64,000 nucleotides of DNA from Zoogloea sp. (GTDB lineage: Bacteria > Pseudomonadota > Gammaproteobacteria > Burkholderiales > Rhodocyclaceae). The stretch spans positions 1 to 64,000 of the forward strand of contig NZ_JAQVCN010000019.1 of NCBI RefSeq assembly GCF_028689785.1, written 5' to 3'. Shown one piece after another: positions 31,371-39,235 of the stretch. Positions within the stretch are counted from its first letter, which is position 1, and every line of letters starts with the position of its first letter. Below the pieces are notes generated by a model, which was not told the origin of the DNA, made no database searches, and was given only the letters and a program-made list of their open reading frames with translations. The translations under genes and the position numbers were made by a program.

Positions 31371-32135
31371 ATGACGACGATCTCCTCTCCCGCCGAGCTG
31401 GCCGTGGTGGTGGGCGCCACCGGCGCCTTCGGCAACGCCATGGTCGAGCGCCTCGCCGCTGCCGGCCTGGGCGTCGTAGCGGTGGCGCGCAGCGCCGATT
31501 CCCTGGCGGCCCTGCAAGACCGGGTGCCCGGGCTGGTGGCCTGCGCTGCCGACATCGCCAGTGACTCGGCCATCGCGGCGATTGCCGCCGTGGTGGACCG
31601 GCCGGTGCGCATGGTGGTGCATGGGCCGGGCGTGACTGTGGCCGGGGGCATCCTCACCGCGCCCACCGCGACCATGGTGGATGCAGTGAACATCAAGGTT
31701 GGGGGCCTGCTGCGCCTCAGCCGTGCTGTGGATGGTTGGCTGGCAGCGGGGTCACGGATTGTTGCCATAGGCGGCCACTACGGCTTTGAGCCCACTGCCT
31801 ACGCCGCTTCGGCCGGGGTGGCCAATGCCGCGCTGGTGAATGTGGTGCGCCAGCTCAGCCTGGCCTACGGCCCGCGCGGCGTGACAGCCCACCTGATCGC
31901 CCCGGGCCCGGCCGATACCGAGCGCCTGCGCCGGGTTGCCGCCGACCGGGCCGCACAGCGTGGCATCACGGTGGACGCCGTGCTGGCCGAGATGCTGGCT
32001 GAATCATCCATCGGCCGCTTCACCACCCCGGCGCAGGTGGCCTGGGCGGTGTCCATGCTGCTGGCGCCCGAGGCCGACGCCATGACCGGCTCCAGCCTGA
32101 TGCTGGATTCCGGCCGTCGCCGCGGCCTGCCATGA
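31371..32135 (+). CDS. SDR family oxidoreductase-like protein lacking the usual catalytic lysine
   Basis: A 254-aa protein with the SDR coenzyme motif VVVGATGAFGNAMVERLAAA and the C-terminal FTTPAQVAWAVSMLLAPEAD. The position of the catalytic YxxxK motif reads YAASA (in EPTAYAASAGVANAAL), so the lysine is replaced by alanine. The usual preceding serine context is GGHYGF. The Asn of NIKVGG is present. Loss of lysine suggests altered or absent dehydrogenase activity. It starts 4 bp after catechol dioxygenase and probably belongs to the same operon. Substrate unknown. Confidence 0.75.
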   Translation: MTTISSPAELAVVVGATGAFGNAMVERLAAAGLGVVAVARSADSLAALQDRVPGLVACAADIASDSAIAAIAAVVDRPVRMVVHGPGVTVAGGILTAPTATMVDAVNIKVGGLLRLSRAVDGWLAAGSRIVAIGGHYGFEPTAYAASAGVANAALVNVVRQLSLAYGPRGVTAHLIAPGPADTERLRRVAADRAAQRGITVDAVLAEMLAESSIGRFTTPAQVAWAVSMLLAPEADAMTGSSLMLDSGRRRGLP

Positions 32136-32151
32136 CTGGGGCCGCGATGTG

Positions 32152-32240
32152 CCGCGAGGTCGCATTCAATCGACCTCCCGACCCTGATCCACAGGTCAGC
32201 CGCCGGCCGGAAGTCCGTGGTCGAATGAACTCGACCCCAC
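32152..32240 (-). repeat. Composite palindromic element, copy D (about 90 bp)
   Basis: On the minus strand the ends read TGGGGTCGAGTTCATTCGAC and GGTCGATTGAATGCGACC. The core begins CACGGACTTCCGGCCGGCGG and differs after that from copies A and B. It lies between the SDR and the second tautomerase, interrupting the operon without a clear terminator. Confidence 0.7.
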
Positions 32241-32272
32241 AAAGCAAATAGACATCGCCCAGGAGCTACACC

Positions 32273-32701
32273 GTGCCCATTGTGAACTTTCATCTGGTCG
32301 AAGGCATGAGCACCCCTGAGCAGGACGAACGCCTGCTGGTAGGTGCCTGCCAGCTCTACGCCGAAGTGCTGAAGGCACCCATGGAACGCATCCGCGCCTT
32401 CATCACACCCCATCGCCCCGGGCAGTTTGCCGTGGCCGGCGGCCTGTGCGCCCACCACGGGCTGCACGCACCGTATTTCGAGTTCATCGTGCTCGAAGGA
32501 CGATCCCTGGAAGATCGGCATCGCCTGATGCGCCGTTTCACCGACCTGCTGGTGGACACCCTGGACGTACGCCGCGACCTGATCCGTGGCAGCTGTCGCC
32601 GCGTCGAACCCCAGGACTGGGCCATCGCCGGAGAACCCGCCAGCGTCATCCGCAAAGACGAAGTCGCCGCCCGTGCCGCCCAGGACAGCCCACCCGCGTA
32701 A
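32273..32701 (+). CDS. Long tautomerase-superfamily protein (cis-CaaD-like architecture)
   Basis: A 142-aa protein with a GTG start (SD AGGAG 7 nt before) that gives Pro-1 after methionine removal (PIVNFHLVEG). It is twice the length of a 4-OT subunit and appears to contain two beta-alpha-beta units. The second begins near YFEFIVLEGRSLEDRHRLMR, whose EGRS motif resembles the active-site arginine region of cis-3-chloroacrylic acid dehalogenase. The first cis-CaaD arginine is not conserved and His-28 is replaced by Tyr. The function is uncertain, possibly tautomerisation of a related dienol. Confidence 0.65.
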   Translation: MPIVNFHLVEGMSTPEQDERLLVGACQLYAEVLKAPMERIRAFITPHRPGQFAVAGGLCAHHGLHAPYFEFIVLEGRSLEDRHRLMRRFTDLLVDTLDVRRDLIRGSCRRVEPQDWAIAGEPASVIRKDEVAARAAQDSPPA

Positions 32702-32743
32702 AAGGGCCCAGGCAAGCCTGCCGCCGGGCCGTCCCAAGGCAGG

Positions 32744-32800
32744 CGCCCGCCCCCTCGGGGGGCAGCGATCCCCACGGAGTGGGGTGAGCGTGGGGGCCCA
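32744..32800. repeat. GC-rich imperfect repeat/hairpin block
   Basis: GCCCGCCCCCTCGGGGGGC is followed by ATCCCCACGGAGTGGGGTGA and GCGTGGGGGCC, giving two adjacent hairpins. I recall similar intergenic blocks in other betaproteobacteria. It probably belongs to a dispersed repeat family, though only one copy is seen here. Confidence 0.4.
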
Positions 32801-32853
32801 TGTCTCCCTCGACCGAAGCCGATCCTCTCCTCTCTGGAATTCGGTCGTGTTTA

Positions 32854-32890
32854 CCCCTTCGTGAGGGCGGCTCGCGAAGGGGCTTTTTTT
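32854..32890 (+). terminator. Intrinsic terminator before the quinone reductase gene
   Basis: The stem CCCCTTCG / CGAAGGGG (loop TGAGGGCGGCTCG) is followed by C and seven Ts. It marks the end of the meta-cleavage transcript, so the next two genes have their own promoter or depend on read-through. Confidence 0.8.
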
Positions 32891-32947
32891 GGCGATGGGC
32901 GCTGAATTCGATCCAACGGCTTTCGCTGGATGCTGAAGGAAAAACGC

Positions 32948-33658
32948 ATGAATGTATTGATCGTCTTTGCCCACCACGAACCCCGCTCCTTCAACGCCGC
33001 CATGAAGGACGAGGCGGTGCGCCTGCTGCAGGGGGAGGGCCACGCGGTGCAGGTGTCCGACCTCTACGCCATGCACTTCAACCCGGTGGCCAGCGCTGCC
33101 GACTTTGGCGAGCGGGCCAACCCGGACTACCTCGTCTATGCACTGGAGCAGCGCAACGCCTTCAACAAGGGCCGCCTGGCGCCGGATATCGCGGCCGAGA
33201 TCGACAAGCTCAAGTGGGCCGACCTGATCATCTTCAACTTCCCGATCTACTGGTACGGCATGCCGGCAATCATGAAGGGCTGGGTGGACCGGGTCTTCGT
33301 TTCCGGCTTCTGCTACGGCGGCCGGCGCATTTACGACAAGGGCGGGCTGAAGGGCAAGTCGGCCATGCTGGCCATCTCCCTGGGTGGCCAGGCCCACATG
33401 TTCGGGCCGGATGCCATCCACGGCGAGCTGGAGGTGATGCTCCAGCCCATCCTGCGCGGCATGCTCGGCTACGTCGGCCTGACGGTGCTGCCGCCTTATG
33501 TGGCCTGGCATGTACCCTACGTCAGCCCCGAGGCCCGTGCAGAGATTCTCCAGGGCTACCGCCGGCACCTGCTGACCCTGGATGAGCGCGCGCCGCTACG
33601 CTTCCCGTCGGTTGACGATTTCGATCAGGACCTGCGCCCCCGGCCTGCGGTAGATTGA
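32948..33658 (+). CDS. NAD(P)H:quinone oxidoreductase (flavodoxin-fold, NQO family)
   Basis: A 236-aa cytoplasmic FAD/FMN enzyme of the NQO1/MdaB/KefF family. It begins MNVLIVFAHHEPRSFNAAMK, then IIFNFPIYWYGMPAIMKGWV, FVSGFCYGGRRIYDKGGLKG and MLAISLGGQAHMFGPDAIHG, all family hallmarks. Two-electron quinone reduction would remove catechol-derived quinones. The ATG at 32948 follows GAAGGAAAAACGC. It lies 246 bp after the tautomerase, beyond a terminator, and 28 bp before the aldolase. Confidence 0.85.
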   Translation: MNVLIVFAHHEPRSFNAAMKDEAVRLLQGEGHAVQVSDLYAMHFNPVASAADFGERANPDYLVYALEQRNAFNKGRLAPDIAAEIDKLKWADLIIFNFPIYWYGMPAIMKGWVDRVFVSGFCYGGRRIYDKGGLKGKSAMLAISLGGQAHMFGPDAIHGELEVMLQPILRGMLGYVGLTVLPPYVAWHVPYVSPEARAEILQGYRRHLLTLDERAPLRFPSVDDFDQDLRPRPAVD

Positions 33659-33686
33659 GGCTTCAGACGATACGGAGGGACACACG

Positions 33687-34487
33687 ATGGAATTTTCCGA
33701 GAACCGCTTCAAGCAGCGCCTGCTGGCGGGGGATCTGCAATACGGCCTGTGGCTGGGCCTGTCCGAGATCTTCAGTGCCGAGATCTGTGCTGGCGCCGGC
33801 TTTGACTGGCTGTTGATCGATGCCGAGCATGGCCCCAACGATCTGCGCACCATCTTTGCCCAACTCCAGGCCATCGCGCCCTACACGTCCCAGCCGGTGG
33901 TGCGTCCCCCCCAGGGCGACCATGTGCTCATCAAGCAATTGCTGGAGACCGGCGTGCAGACCCTGCTGATTCCCATGGTGGAGTCAGCCGAGCAGGCCGC
34001 CCATCTGGTGGAGGCCATGCGTTACCCGCCGGCCGGTATCCGAGGGGTGGGCAGCTCGATTGCCCGGGCCTCCCGCTGGGGCCGCATTGGCGACTATGCC
34101 CAGCGGGCCAATGACGCCATGTGCCTGCTCGTGCAGGTGGAAACCCGCGCCGGTATGGCCGAGCTGGACGCGATCCTGGCGGTGGACGGGGTGGATGGGG
34201 TGTTCTTTGGCGCAGCCGATCTGGCCGCCTCCTGCGGCCTGCTCGGGGAGTCGAATCACCCGCAGATCGTGGCCATGATAGAACAGGGCCTGAGCCGGGT
34301 GGCTGCGTGCGGCAAGGCTGGCGGGGTGTTGTGTGGCGACCGGGAGTTGGTGGGGCGCTACCGGGAGGCCGGTGCGCGCTTCATCGCCGTGGGGGTGGAT
34401 TCGATGTTGCTGGCGGCGGCGACATCCAGCCTGTGTGCGTCATACAAAGGCGGGGCGTCTTGCGACGCCCCGGGGTCTTCGTACTGA
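33687..34487 (+). CDS. HpcH/HpaI family aldolase
   Basis: A 266-aa class II aldolase of the HpcH/HpaI family, which cleaves 4-hydroxy-2-oxo acids such as 4-hydroxy-2-oxoheptanedioate to pyruvate plus an aldehyde. Motifs are [56 protein letters not shown], the QVET metal site with its Glu ([14 protein letters not shown]), and [15 protein letters not shown]. Its neighbour is a quinone reductase. It could serve a second lower pathway, for example homoprotocatechuate, but no hpa genes are present. Confidence 0.85.
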   Translation: MEFSENRFKQRLLAGDLQYGLWLGLSEIFSAEICAGAGFDWLLIDAEHGPNDLRTIFAQLQAIAPYTSQPVVRPPQGDHVLIKQLLETGVQTLLIPMVESAEQAAHLVEAMRYPPAGIRGVGSSIARASRWGRIGDYAQRANDAMCLLVQVETRAGMAELDAILAVDGVDGVFFGAADLAASCGLLGESNHPQIVAMIEQGLSRVAACGKAGGVLCGDRELVGRYREAGARFIAVGVDSMLLAAATSSLCASYKGGASCDAPGSSY

Positions 34488-34548
34488 GGATGGGGGACAA
34501 GCCGTTTTCTGCTGTTTGACGTGGCCCCACAGCCCGCGCTGCGGGGCC

Positions 34549-34637
34549 TGTGGGGTCGGGTTCATTCGACCATGGACTTGTGATCACCGGCATGTCGATG
34601 ATTTGACGTGCCGAGGTCAATAGACTCGACCCCACGG
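34549..34637 (+). repeat. Composite palindromic element, copy B (about 90 bp)
   Basis: The left end TGTGGGGTCGGGTTCATTCG and the right end CGAGGTCAATAGACTCGACC followed by CCACG enclose the core GGACTTGTGATCACCGGCAT, GTCGATGATTTGACGTGC. The core is nearly identical to copy A at 3495 in reverse orientation. A separate hairpin (CCCCACAG / CTGTGGGG, 34525-34555) abuts its left end. It lies between the HpaI-like aldolase and the convergent efflux operon. Confidence 0.88.
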
Positions 34638-34662
34638 GCCCTCCCGTCCACCTCGGTAGCCT

Positions 34663-36096
34663 TCAGCGGGCTGCGGCCTGAGGGGCGTTGCTGTCTTTCC
34701 AGCCGCCGCCCAGGGCCTTGAAGAGATCCACCGACGAGGACAGCCGGGCTTGGCGGTTCTGCACCCAGGCCACGGTGGCGTCGTTGCTGGTGCGCTGGGC
34801 GGTCAGCACTTCCAGGTAGGGCGAATAGCCACTGTCGTAGCGGGTCTGGGCGAGATGCAGGCTGCGTTTGGCGGCCTGCATGGCCTGGTCTAGGGCTACT
34901 TCGCTTTCGCCGTTCTGGCGCACCGTGATCAGGGCATCGTTCACCTCCCGGAAGGCGGTTTGCACCGACTTGCGGTAGGCCTCCAGGCTCTGCTTCTGCT
35001 GGGCGCTGACCTGTTCCACCTGGGCACGCAGACGGCCACCTTCGAAGATCGGCTGGGTCAGGCCTGCTCCGATGGACCACACCGCTGAGGCCGGGCTGAA
35101 CAGGTCGGACAGGTCGCGGCTTTCCCGGCCGAAGGTGCCGGTCAGGGTGATGCTTGGGAACAGGGCGGCCTTGGCCACGCCGATCCTGGCATTGGCGGCG
35201 ATCAGGTCGGTTTCGGCCTTGCGCACGTCGGGGCGGGTTTCGAGCAGGCTTGAGGGCAGGCCGGCGGGCGGCACCGGCGGCACTGGCAGGCTGCGCAGAT
35301 CCCCCGGGGCCACCTTCAGGCCAGGTTGGCCGACCAGCAGGCCGAGCAGGCTTTCGGCGAGCGCACGGCTCTTTTCCAGTTGAACCTGGGCTGCGGTGTA
35401 GGTGGCCAGGGCGCCTTCGGCCTGCTGTACGTCCAGTTGCGAGACGTAGCCCCGATCGAAGCGGATGCGGGTCAGCTGGGTGCTCTTTGCCTGGCTGCTC
35501 ACCGAATCGCGGTTGGCGAGTAGCTGGGCGTCGATGCTGCGCAGGTTGAGGTAGGCCTGGGTGACGCTGGCTGCGAGACTCAGAGACACGGTTTCGCTGG
35601 CGTAGCGAGTGCCCAGGGCCTGGGCTCGGGCGCCCTCGGAGGCGCGCCTCAGCTTGCCCCACACATCCAGCTCGAAGGACGTGGACAGGCCGATCTTGTT
35701 GGTGTTGCGCACCAGCCCGCTGGGCGGGTTGGTGTTGGGCAGGATGGTCCGGCTGCGAGATACGCCGGCGTTGGCATCGACCTGGGGCAGCAGGGCGGCA
35801 TTTACCTGGCGCAGCACGGCGTCGGCCTCTTCGATGCGGGCGGCGGCACTCAGGGCATCGGGGCTGCTGGCCAGCGCCTGATCCACCAGGGTGTCGAGCT
35901 GAGCATCACCGAACAGGGCCCACCAGCGGCCGGCCAGCGCTGGGGTGCTGGCTGGTGTGCTTGCGACGGCCTCATTGGCGTAGCTGTCGGGCAGGGTCAG
36001 TCGGGCGTCGGGGCGCTGGTAGTCAGGGCCGATGGCACAGCCGGCCAGGGCCAGTGGAATGGCGAGGGCGAGCAGGGTCAGACGGGGGCGGATCAC
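34663..36096 (-). CDS. RND efflux outer-membrane factor (OprM/NodT family lipoprotein)
   Basis: A 477-aa outer-membrane channel protein. The lipoprotein signal (LTLLALAIPLALAGC) ends in the acylated cysteine and continues AIGPDYQRPDARL. Both TolC-type OEP repeats are present (WWALFGDAQLDTLVDQALAS; FELDVWGKLRRASEGARAQA; IFEGGRLRAQVEQVSAQQKQ; YDSGYSPYLEVLTAQRTSND). It would complete the tripartite pump. The GTG start at 36096 has AAGGAGG 7 nt before it and overlaps the RND gene stop by 4 bp. It is the last gene of the operon. Confidence 0.92.
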   Translation of the reverse strand: MIRPRLTLLALAIPLALAGCAIGPDYQRPDARLTLPDSYANEAVASTPASTPALAGRWWALFGDAQLDTLVDQALASSPDALSAAARIEEADAVLRQVNAALLPQVDANAGVSRSRTILPNTNPPSGLVRNTNKIGLSTSFELDVWGKLRRASEGARAQALGTRYASETVSLSLAASVTQAYLNLRSIDAQLLANRDSVSSQAKSTQLTRIRFDRGYVSQLDVQQAEGALATYTAAQVQLEKSRALAESLLGLLVGQPGLKVAPGDLRSLPVPPVPPAGLPSSLLETRPDVRKAETDLIAANARIGVAKAALFPSITLTGTFGRESRDLSDLFSPASAVWSIGAGLTQPIFEGGRLRAQVEQVSAQQKQSLEAYRKSVQTAFREVNDALITVRQNGESEVALDQAMQAAKRSLHLAQTRYDSGYSPYLEVLTAQRTSNDATVAWVQNRQARLSSSVDLFKALGGGWKDSNAPQAAAR

Positions 36097-39000
36097 GGCT
36101 TCACCTCCTTGGTGCTGGTGTGGTTGTGGGGCAGGTGACCCGCCGGATGACGCGCCTTGCCGCGGCTTAGCCACTTGAAGAACAGCGGAATGAAGATGGT
36201 CGCGATGAAGGTGGCGGCGATCATGCCCCCCACCACGCCGGTACCCATCGAGCGTCGTGCCGCTGCGCCGGCCCCGGACGAGATGGCCAGGGGCAGCACG
36301 CCAAGGATGAAGGCCAGGGAGGTCATCACGATGGGCCGGAAGCGCAGGCGGGCTGCCTCGATGGCCGCGTCTACCACGCTCATGCCCTCAGCCTGCTTTT
36401 GGGCCGCGAACTCGACGATCAGGATGGCATTTTTTGCCGCCAGGCCGATGAGCACCACCAGGCCGATCTGGAAGTAGATGTCGTTGGGCATGTTGCGCAT
36501 CAGCACGGCCACCAGTGCACCGAGCATGGCGAAGGGCACTGCCATGATCACTGCCAGGGGCAGGGACCACTTTTCGTACTGGGCCGCCAGGATCAGGAAA
36601 ACCATGATGATGCCGAACACGAAGGCGATGATGGAGGCGCTGCCGGTGCGCTTTTCCTGGAAGGCTTGGCCGACCCATTCGGTGCGGTAGCCCTCGGGCA
36701 GGCTGGCGCGGGCGACTTCCTCGACGGCCTTGATGGCATCGCCGGAGCTGTAGCCCGGAGCTGCGTTGCCCATTACCTTGGCAGCCACGAAGCCGTTGAA
36801 ACGCTCCACCATCTCGGCGCCGGTGATGGTCTTCACGGAGGCCACGGCCGACAGGGGAACCATGGTGCCGGCGGCAGTACGCACGTAAGGCTTCAGCAGG
36901 TCTTCCGGCTTCATGCGGTAGGCGGAGTCAGCCGACAGCTGGACCTTGTAGGTCTTGCCGCTACGGTTGAAGTCGTTCACGTAAAGGGTGCCGGTGCTGG
37001 CCTGCAGGGTGGCGTAGATGCTCTCCAGGGGGATGCCCATGGACAGGGCCTTGGGTTCATCCACTTCCACGTACAGCTGAGGTGCGGTGACCCGGAAGAA
37101 GGTGTTGATGCCTGTCAGCTCGGGGCGCTGCTTGAGGGCTTCGACGAACTGGGCATTGACGGTGGCCAGGGTGCGCGGGTCACCGTCGGCACGGTTCTGC
37201 ACATATACCTCGAAGCCGCCGGCGGTGCCGAGGCCCTGGATGGGGGGCGGATTGAAGACCAGCCCCATGCCGTCCGGCAGGCTCATGCCGATACCCATGA
37301 ACTTGCCCGCCATTTCGGGTGTGGTTACCGTCCGCTGGTCCCAGGGCTTGAAGATGATGAAAGTGGTGGCGACGCTGGGGCGGTTGTTGCCGGTGATGAA
37401 GTCGACGCCATTGATGAAGAAGATGTTCTCGATGTCGTCGGACATGACGCGCTCGCGCATCTGCTCGGCCGCTACACCGGTGCGCTGGGTGGATGCGCCG
37501 TCCGGCAGGGTGACGAAGCCGAACAGGTAGCCCTGGTCCTCGGCCGGTACGAAGCTGCCCGGCACGACGCGCAGCAGGCCTACGGCAGCGGCGATGGTGA
37601 GCAGGAACACCAGGGTGCCGATGATGCCATGGCGCAGGGTCAGGCCAACGGTGTTGGTGTAGCTGCGGGTGAAGCGCTCGAAGAGGCGGTTGAAGGGCCG
37701 GAAAAGGGGCTTTTCTTCATGGGTGGGCTTGAGCAGCAGGGCACACAGGGCCGGGGTGAGGGTCAGGGCAACGATGCCCGAGATCACCACGGCCACGGCC
37801 ACTGTTACCGCGAACTGCTTGTACAGCACCCCGGCAATGCCGCCCAGGAAGGCTACCGGGACGAACACCGCGCACAGCACCAGCACGATGGCGATCACCG
37901 CACCCGACACCTCGCGCATGGCTTCGATGGCGGCGTCCTTGGGAGACATCTTCTGCTCGCTCATCAGACGCTCGACGTTCTCGAGCACGACGATGGCGTC
38001 ATCCACCACGATGCCGATGGCCAGCACCATGGCGAACAGGGTCAGGGTGTTGATGGAGAAACCGAACAGCCACATGCCGGCGAAGGTGCCGATCAGGGAC
38101 ACGGGCACCGCCACGACCGGGATCAGGGTGGCGCGCCAGTTCTGCAGGAACAGATAGACCACGGCGATCACCAGGATCGCTGCTTCGATCAGGGTGTGGG
38201 TTACCTCCTTGGCCGATTCCTGGATGAAGCGGGTGGTGTCGTAGGGGACGAAGTACTCGATGCCCTTGGGGAACTGCTTGGACATCTCATCCAGGCGGGC
38301 CCGCACGTTCTTGGCGGTTTCCAGAGCATTGGCGCCAGACTGCAGATAGATGCCCATGCCCGACACCGGGGCGCCGTTCACGCGGGCGCTGCGATCGTAG
38401 CCGTCGGCCCCCAGCTCCAGGCGTGCCACGTCCTTCAGGCGTACCACACCGTTGGGGCCCTCGGCGCGCAGCACGATGTTGCCGAAGTCGTCCGGGGTCA
38501 GCAGGCGGCCTTTGGCCGTGACGGTATAGGTGAGCTGCTGGCCATTGATCACCGGCTCGGCGCCGATCTTGCCGGCGGCATTCTGGGTGTTCTGAACCCG
38601 GATGGCGGCGGCCACGTCGGAGGTGGTGATGCCCATCTTGGCCATCACATCGGGTTTCAGCCACACGCGCATGGCGTAGACAGGGTCAAACTGCTGGGCA
38701 TCGCCCACGCCGGGGATGCGGCGGATTTCCTCGACGATGTTGATGGAGACGTAGTTGGACAGGTAGAGGGCGTCGTAGGTGTTGTCGGGCGAGCGCAGGG
38801 CCGCAAACATCAGGATGTTGTTGGAGCGCTTCTGGACCAGCACGCCGGTCCGCCGCACGTCATCGGGCAGGCGCGGTTCGGCCACCTTGACCCGGTTGTT
38901 CACGGCGATCAGGGCCGTGTCGGGGTTGGTGCCCACCTCGAAGGTGGCGGTGATGCTGACCGTACCGTTGGAGGTGCTCTGGGAGTTGTAGTAAAGCAGG

Positions 39001-39221
39001 CCTTCAACGCCCGACAGCTGCTCCTCGATGGGTGCAGCGACGGTTTTGGAGAGGGTCTCGGCGTTGGCGCCGGGGAAGGTGGCGGAGATGATCACCGTGG
39101 GCGGCGTGATCTCGGGGTACTGAGCCACCGGCAGGGTGAGGGAGGCCATGAGGCCTGCGATCACGATGACGATGGAGATGACCGAGGCAAAGATCGGCCG
39201 GCTGATGAAGAAGCGTGACAT
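36093..39221 (-). CDS. RND family multidrug efflux inner-membrane pump (HAE-1, AcrB/MexB/TtgB type)
   Basis: A 1042-aa proton-driven transporter of normal length for AcrB. It opens MSRFFISRPIFASVISIVIV and has twelve helices. Motifs include GVDFITG.., the relay aspartates in MVLAIGIVVDDAIVVLENVE, GAVIAIVLVLCAVFVPVAFL, SGIVALTLTPALCALLLKP, and the C-terminal QIGLVVLIGLAAKNAILIVE. The usual substrates of this group are drugs, solvents and bile-like detergents. The start at 39221 is chosen to match the family N-terminus. It is 14 bp after the membrane fusion gene. Confidence 0.95.
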   Translation of the reverse strand: MSRFFISRPIFASVISIVIVIAGLMASLTLPVAQYPEITPPTVIISATFPGANAETLSKTVAAPIEEQLSGVEGLLYYNSQSTSNGTVSITATFEVGTNPDTALIAVNNRVKVAEPRLPDDVRRTGVLVQKRSNNILMFAALRSPDNTYDALYLSNYVSINIVEEIRRIPGVGDAQQFDPVYAMRVWLKPDVMAKMGITTSDVAAAIRVQNTQNAAGKIGAEPVINGQQLTYTVTAKGRLLTPDDFGNIVLRAEGPNGVVRLKDVARLELGADGYDRSARVNGAPVSGMGIYLQSGANALETAKNVRARLDEMSKQFPKGIEYFVPYDTTRFIQESAKEVTHTLIEAAILVIAVVYLFLQNWRATLIPVVAVPVSLIGTFAGMWLFGFSINTLTLFAMVLAIGIVVDDAIVVLENVERLMSEQKMSPKDAAIEAMREVSGAVIAIVLVLCAVFVPVAFLGGIAGVLYKQFAVTVAVAVVISGIVALTLTPALCALLLKPTHEEKPLFRPFNRLFERFTRSYTNTVGLTLRHGIIGTLVFLLTIAAAVGLLRVVPGSFVPAEDQGYLFGFVTLPDGASTQRTGVAAEQMRERVMSDDIENIFFINGVDFITGNNRPSVATTFIIFKPWDQRTVTTPEMAGKFMGIGMSLPDGMGLVFNPPPIQGLGTAGGFEVYVQNRADGDPRTLATVNAQFVEALKQRPELTGINTFFRVTAPQLYVEVDEPKALSMGIPLESIYATLQASTGTLYVNDFNRSGKTYKVQLSADSAYRMKPEDLLKPYVRTAAGTMVPLSAVASVKTITGAEMVERFNGFVAAKVMGNAAPGYSSGDAIKAVEEVARASLPEGYRTEWVGQAFQEKRTGSASIIAFVFGIIMVFLILAAQYEKWSLPLAVIMAVPFAMLGALVAVLMRNMPNDIYFQIGLVVLIGLAAKNAILIVEFAAQKQAEGMSVVDAAIEAARLRFRPIVMTSLAFILGVLPLAISSGAGAAARRSMGTGVVGGMIAATFIATIFIPLFFKWLSRGKARHPAGHLPHNHTSTKEVKP

Positions 39222-39235
39222 GGATGGCGACCCCC

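Noticed and set aside
34451-34475. GC hairpin near the end of the HpaI-like gene as a terminator
   Set aside because: It lies inside the coding frame (GGASCDAPG) and has no T-run.
36399-39218. A 939-codon open frame on the plus strand opposite the RND pump gene
   Set aside because: It is the mirror of a clear AcrB-type gene, is rich in His/Gly/Gln runs typical of the antisense of high-GC codons, and has no known domain.
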